Source: an uncultured Senegalimassilia sp.
GTDB lineage: Bacteria; Actinomycetota; Coriobacteriia; Coriobacteriales; Eggerthellaceae
NCBI RefSeq assembly: GCF_934630535.1
Contig: NZ_CAKTVU010000003.1
Coordinates: 62,001 to 126,000, forward strand
Direction: 5' to 3'
Length of the DNA stretch: 64,000 nucleotides
Made by a program: the position numbers and the translations under genes
The notes under the pieces: generated by a model
Seen by the model: the letters and a program-made list of their open reading frames with translations, nothing else
What the model was told of the DNA's origin: nothing
Database searches by the model: none
Shown: piece after piece, positions 60,685 to 64,000 of the stretch
How the letters are laid out: the number at the start of each line of letters is the position of its first letter
Position numbering within the stretch: the first letter of the stretch is position 1

Positions 60685-61472
60685 GCATCCGCATCTCCAA
60701 TCTGACCTGCGGCTATAAGGGCCATGCGGTCATAAGCGGCTTCGACGCGGTCATCGAGCAGGGCAGCGTGTTCTGCCTGCTCGGGCCTAACGGCGTAGGC
60801 AAGACCACGCTGTTCCGGACGATGCTCGGGCTGTTGCCTGCGATCGGCGGCTCGGTCGAGGTCGACGGCGAGGAGGCGCTGCATTGCCCCGACAAGCGGC
60901 GTGCGAAGCTGCTTTCCTACGTTCCCCAGGCGCATACGCCGCCGTTCGCCTTCACCGCGGCCGACGTGGTGGTGATGGGCGCATCGTCGATGGGCGGCAT
61001 GTTCGGGCGGCCGGGCGCCTCAAGCTACGATGTGGCGCGGCGCGCCATGGGCGAGCTGGGCATTTTGGATCTGGCTCCAAGGGCGTATACCGAGCTTTCG
61101 GGCGGTCAGCGGCAGATGGTGCTCATCGCCCGAGCCGTTGCCCAAGGATCGCGCTATCTGATGATGGACGAGCCCTGCGCAAGCCTTGACCTGGGAAACG
61201 AGGCGCGCGTGCTCGGCGCGGTGAAAAACCTGGCACGCAAGGGCTTCGGCGTGGTGATGACCACCCATTCGCCTGCTCATGTGGCGCAATGCGAGGCGCG
61301 CGGCGTGCTGCTCATGCGCGACGGCTCGCGCGTGAACGGCGGCGTGGATGAGCTGCTGGACCCGGAAGCGCTGTCGCGGGCATATGGGGTCGACGTCGCC
61401 GTGGGGAAGGCGGCGTGCGGGCAAGGGCCCGCCGCCCGCCAGACCACGCTGTGCGGCCCCGTCGTCTGCTGA
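60681..61472 (+). CDS. ABC importer ATP-binding protein (FepC/BtuD type)
   Basis: This 263-residue ATPase energises the importer. It has Walker A GPNGVGKTT, the Q-loop YVPQAHTPP, the signature ELSGGQRQMVLIARAVAQ, Walker B YLMMDEPCASLD and the H-loop TTHSP. GGAAGGAAGGAG precedes the ATG. The last 30 residues, with three Cys, extend beyond the usual end. Confidence 0.94.
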   Translation: MSIRISNLTCGYKGHAVISGFDAVIEQGSVFCLLGPNGVGKTTLFRTMLGLLPAIGGSVEVDGEEALHCPDKRRAKLLSYVPQAHTPPFAFTAADVVVMGASSMGGMFGRPGASSYDVARRAMGELGILDLAPRAYTELSGGQRQMVLIARAVAQGSRYLMMDEPCASLDLGNEARVLGAVKNLARKGFGVVMTTHSPAHVAQCEARGVLLMRDGSRVNGGVDELLDPEALSRAYGVDVAVGKAACGQGPAARQTTLCGPVVC

Positions 61473-61746
61473 TCGGATGCGCGGCAAGCTCGGCTTATTG
61501 CTTCGTCGCGCATTGCTCGTTGCGCGGAGATGCCCGCTTCCCGTTCAAAAGCTCCCGGCGCGTTCGGGCCCGCTGCCCGCAGCCGCGACGCCTGACGCTT
61601 CGGGGACGTAGCCCTAAGCGTCCGGTTCTCAGCTTCCCGTTCTCGGCAACGCATCTATCGATGGCGAAAAGCCGCCGGCCAGAGGGTCGGCGGCTTTTCG
61701 CATACTCTGGTAAGCTATTCGCCAGCATTTGAAAGGATGGTTCAGC
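61473..61746. other. 274-bp intergenic region with terminator
   Basis: No gene seen. GACGCTT and AAGCGTC near 61594 and 61615 could form a weak hairpin; the strong terminator lies at 61664-61703. Confidence 0.5.
61664..61703 (+). terminator. Rho-independent terminator before the last gene
   Basis: GCGAAAAGCCGCCG (61664-61677) pairs with CGGCGGCTTTTCGC (61688-61701). The A- and T-tracts within the stem allow function on both strands. Confidence 0.75.
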
Positions 61747-64000
61747 GTGCAAAAGGTTGCGGGAAAAGAAGGCCTGTGGCGGCTTGAGCCGCACGAGAAG
61801 CTGTTGGGCGTGCGTTGCAAGGTTCTGCGCAACGCTGTGCCCGCGCTTGCCGGCGACACGGGGTTTTCCGGGGCGTTCGGCGTGGTGGGCGGCCGCGTGA
61901 TGCGGCCGAAGCCGAAAAGCGGCGGCATGTACCTGGTGCATCTTGAGGGCGATTCCCCGAGCGACCAGGCCATGCGTATCGTGGCATACCTGGATAGGTA
62001 CGGGCGCGTTTTCGCCTGCGACGAGCCGCAGGTCGCTCCGCCGGCGCGCACTCCCGACATGGAGATCGCGCGATTCAGCGATGTCGCTCAGGACGCGGTG
62101 AAAACCGCCGGGTACGTGTACGTGCACGACGGCGAAGGCGATGCGGCGCGTTGCGTGGCGGCCTATAAGGGAACGGCGGATCTATATAAGGTATCGGACA
62201 CGTGGTATCGCTTCGATGAACGCAAGGCCATGACCTACAAGGAGTTCATGGCCCGCGCATATTTTGCGCTGTGCTTCCGGCCTGCCATGGGCGCGCCCGC
62301 CGTTCCTAGCCGCGGCGTCATGGGCGTGCTCGACGGGCTGGGCGCTGAAAAGCCCTTCGAGGCGTTGCGCCAGCTGACCGAGCAGGTGCGGCACGCGCTT
62401 TCCGACCCGCAGCTCGAGGCTCCCGGTGCCGTTAAGCTTCTGCTGGAGCACCTCGAGCAGGCCGGGCTGTTCGCCATCCACGAGCGCGGCGTCTCCGATG
62501 AGGCGGTGCGTCTGGTGCGGTCCACGAAGTACGCGCATCTGGCCTATCTGGTTCGCAACCAGGAGGATACTGGCATCTCCGACAAGGAGCTGTGGGGGAT
62601 AGAGGCGGCGCTCAACCGCTTCATCCTGCTGTGCGAGCGTATGGGCGATCGCGCCGATGCCGCGGGGCTTGACGAGTGCCGTCAAGCCGATACGCAGCTG
62701 TTCGTCGCGGTGGGCGAGCAGGACTTGGCGGGCGGCATGCCCGAGGCCGCCCCGTCCGGGCACGAGGGCGGCGAATGGGGCGTGCGCTGCCGTTTGGCGC
62801 TGGCTATCGAGCAGCTGCGCCTTCCCGTGCGCGTGGACGTGGAGCTTGCAGGCGATATCGGCGCCGGTCAGGCGGCGTTTTGCCTGACCATGCCGCCGGA
62901 GGGCATGGTGCCGGGCCTTGCGGAAGGCGAAGAGGGGGCCGCGCTTCCCTACGTCATGCGCGTCGGCCTGCTGCTCGCCGACCATGCGTTCGCTACCGAG
63001 CCGGGCATCTCGCAGGTGAAGCTGATGGCGTTCCCGCTGCCCGACCCGCAGGCGTCGCAAGATGCGCCTGCCGCGGGGCCCAAGCAGGGCGTCCCTGCCG
63101 TGCTGGGCGCGCCCGCCGCATCGGAACAGCCGCGCGATGCCCGGGAAACGGCGCTGTTCGAAGTCGATCTGGATCGTGTGCTGCATGCCGAGCGCGGCGG
63201 TTTCAAGCAGGCTATCGCGGGTGACCCCCGTGAACTGCTTGATGCCGCAGGGGCGCGTTATGACGTTGCCGATGCCCAGGTGCCGCGTCAGCGCGTCATG
63301 CATCCCGTGTTCGAATCATGGAGCGCCGACGATCGGGCGGGCGAGCTTCCTGTGTGGGCGCAAGGGCCCCTGGGCTCGGAGTGCGAGCGCGATCTTGATA
63401 TCGAATACGACACGGCGTATCGCCGCATGGCCGAGGGCCTGGCGGATTCGCTTGTGGAAGCGCAAAGCGCCACGGAGGCCATCGCAGCCGTGCGCCAGGT
63501 GCAGTCCGCCGCGCTCGACGCGAAGGATGAGCGCGCCGTTTCGGCTTGCACGCGCCTGATGGCCGCGCTTGCCGAAGGCTCCATCGACGCCGCCGACCAG
63601 AACGCGGTGGTGGGACGCTTCCTGGGCGAGGACCGCTGCCTGGTGGCGCTCGGACGCGCGCATGCGCTTGCCGAAACCGATCCCGCAGCCGCCGTGGAGG
63701 CGCTCACCGGCGCCATCGCCGAAGCCCAGCTGCTCGACGGCTTCGCCGACGGCTCCCAGGAGGTGTACCGCGCGTTCGACAGCTACGGTGCCAGGGTGCT
63801 GTACAACGTTTCCCGTGCAACGCAGGCGGTACCGCTTGACGACGAAGCGGATGCTGCGGGTTCGGCATCCGGCGACGTTGCCGTTCCCGCCGCCGTGGCC
63901 GACGCCGGCAAGCGCGTGCGCGTGGTGCCCGACTCGTTCTACCTGTGCCACCTTGAGGTCACGCACCTGCTGGAGCGCTCGTTCGAGCGCGCCGACGAGG
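61747..64000 (+). CDS. Large soluble protein of unknown function, 3' end missing
   Basis: A single frame from GTG 61747 stays open for 751 codons to the end of the window. AAAGGATGG lies about 8 bp before the start, and I find no better start. The product is acidic and Ala-rich, with no signal peptide or membrane helix. The N-terminal 130 residues (LEPHEKLLGVRCKVLR..., a Gly-rich strand region) and the middle (VRCRLALAIEQLRLPVRVDVEL) look folded. The end has helical, TPR-like spacing (AETDPAAAVEALTGAIAEAQLL). I recognise no family. A frame this long in GC-rich DNA with good codon use is very likely a gene. Confidence 0.7.
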   Translation, partial: MQKVAGKEGLWRLEPHEKLLGVRCKVLRNAVPALAGDTGFSGAFGVVGGRVMRPKPKSGGMYLVHLEGDSPSDQAMRIVAYLDRYGRVFACDEPQVAPPARTPDMEIARFSDVAQDAVKTAGYVYVHDGEGDAARCVAAYKGTADLYKVSDTWYRFDERKAMTYKEFMARAYFALCFRPAMGAPAVPSRGVMGVLDGLGAEKPFEALRQLTEQVRHALSDPQLEAPGAVKLLLEHLEQAGLFAIHERGVSDEAVRLVRSTKYAHLAYLVRNQEDTGISDKELWGIEAALNRFILLCERMGDRADAAGLDECRQADTQLFVAVGEQDLAGGMPEAAPSGHEGGEWGVRCRLALAIEQLRLPVRVDVELAGDIGAGQAAFCLTMPPEGMVPGLAEGEEGAALPYVMRVGLLLADHAFATEPGISQVKLMAFPLPDPQASQDAPAAGPKQGVPAVLGAPAASEQPRDARETALFEVDLDRVLHAERGGFKQAIAGDPRELLDAAGARYDVADAQVPRQRVMHPVFESWSADDRAGELPVWAQGPLGSECERDLDIEYDTAYRRMAEGLADSLVEAQSATEAIAAVRQVQSAALDAKDERAVSACTRLMAALAEGSIDAADQNAVVGRFLGEDRCLVALGRAHALAETDPAAAVEALTGAIAEAQLLDGFADGSQEVYRAFDSYGARVLYNVSRATQAVPLDDEADAAGSASGDVAVPAAVADAGKRVRVVPDSFYLCHLEVTHLLERSFERADE

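Overview
This window is GC-rich, densely coding chromosomal DNA from an actinobacterium, most likely of class Coriobacteriia, family Eggerthellaceae. The evidence is the actinobacterial rpsA-coaE-uvrB gene order, a membrane-anchored LuxR-type regulator, a CwlM-like cytoplasmic peptidoglycan-binding protein, and the content of the Tad pilus and Feo loci. I do not assign a genus. I see no prophage, insertion sequence or CRISPR array.

Layout. 1-11.4 kb is housekeeping: the end of an ammonium transporter with its PII protein (glnK), a PerR/Fur regulator, ribosomal protein S1, an OatA-like O-acetyltransferase, coaE, SOS-controlled uvrB, a LarE-family sulfur transferase, a GH25 lysozyme and an Rrf2 regulator. 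11.7-18.8 kb holds a MoxR ATPase/VWA pair, a divergent leucine-rich-repeat gene and recN. A tRNA-Val(UAC) follows, then about 550 bp without a gene that contains a degenerate tandem repeat.

19.9-39.7 kb is one co-directional block of 23 genes, most of them overlapping or nearly touching. It encodes two Tad (Flp) pilus modules. Module 1 has CpaB, TadZ/CpaE, TadA, TadB, TadC, a Flp pilin, four TadE/TadG-type pseudopilins, a secreted protein, a DUF192 protein, a zinc-ribbon protein and the only prepilin peptidase. Module 2 has a divergent pilin, three TadE/G-type proteins, and second copies of CpaB, TadA, TadB and TadC. The block ends with a Tat-exported protein that carries a ricin-like beta-trefoil and is a candidate adhesin or pilus tip. 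Module 2 lacks its own TadZ and peptidase, so it probably borrows those of module 1.

39.9-46.9 kb: threonine synthase with a ModE-like regulator (minus strand), then an iron-uptake cluster feoA-feoA-feoB, a FeoB-associated Cys-rich peptide, and a DtxR-family regulator. A consensus promoter and three consecutive strong hairpins precede the regulator gene and are a candidate structured RNA or leader.

47-57.6 kb: an FtsB/DivIC-like protein, Ppx/GppA, tRNA-Leu(UAA), a polyprenyl synthase, the CwlM-like protein, a small Pro/Gln-rich membrane protein, and leucine biosynthesis (leuC, leuD, leuB, interrupted by a zinc-ribbon gene). leuC and leuB share an upstream motif. 57.6-61.5 kb: a membrane LuxR regulator divergent from a metal-chelate ABC importer (binding protein, permease, ATPase). 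Matching dyad operators lie beside the regulator and inside the importer operon. The window ends inside a large unrecognised gene that starts with GTG at 61747 and stays open to the last base.

The strongest leads are the dual Tad locus with its Tat-exported lectin, the hairpin-rich RNA upstream of the DtxR gene, the matched LuxR dyads, the CwlM-like protein without a canonical amidase domain, and the shared SOS half-sites upstream of uvrB and recN.
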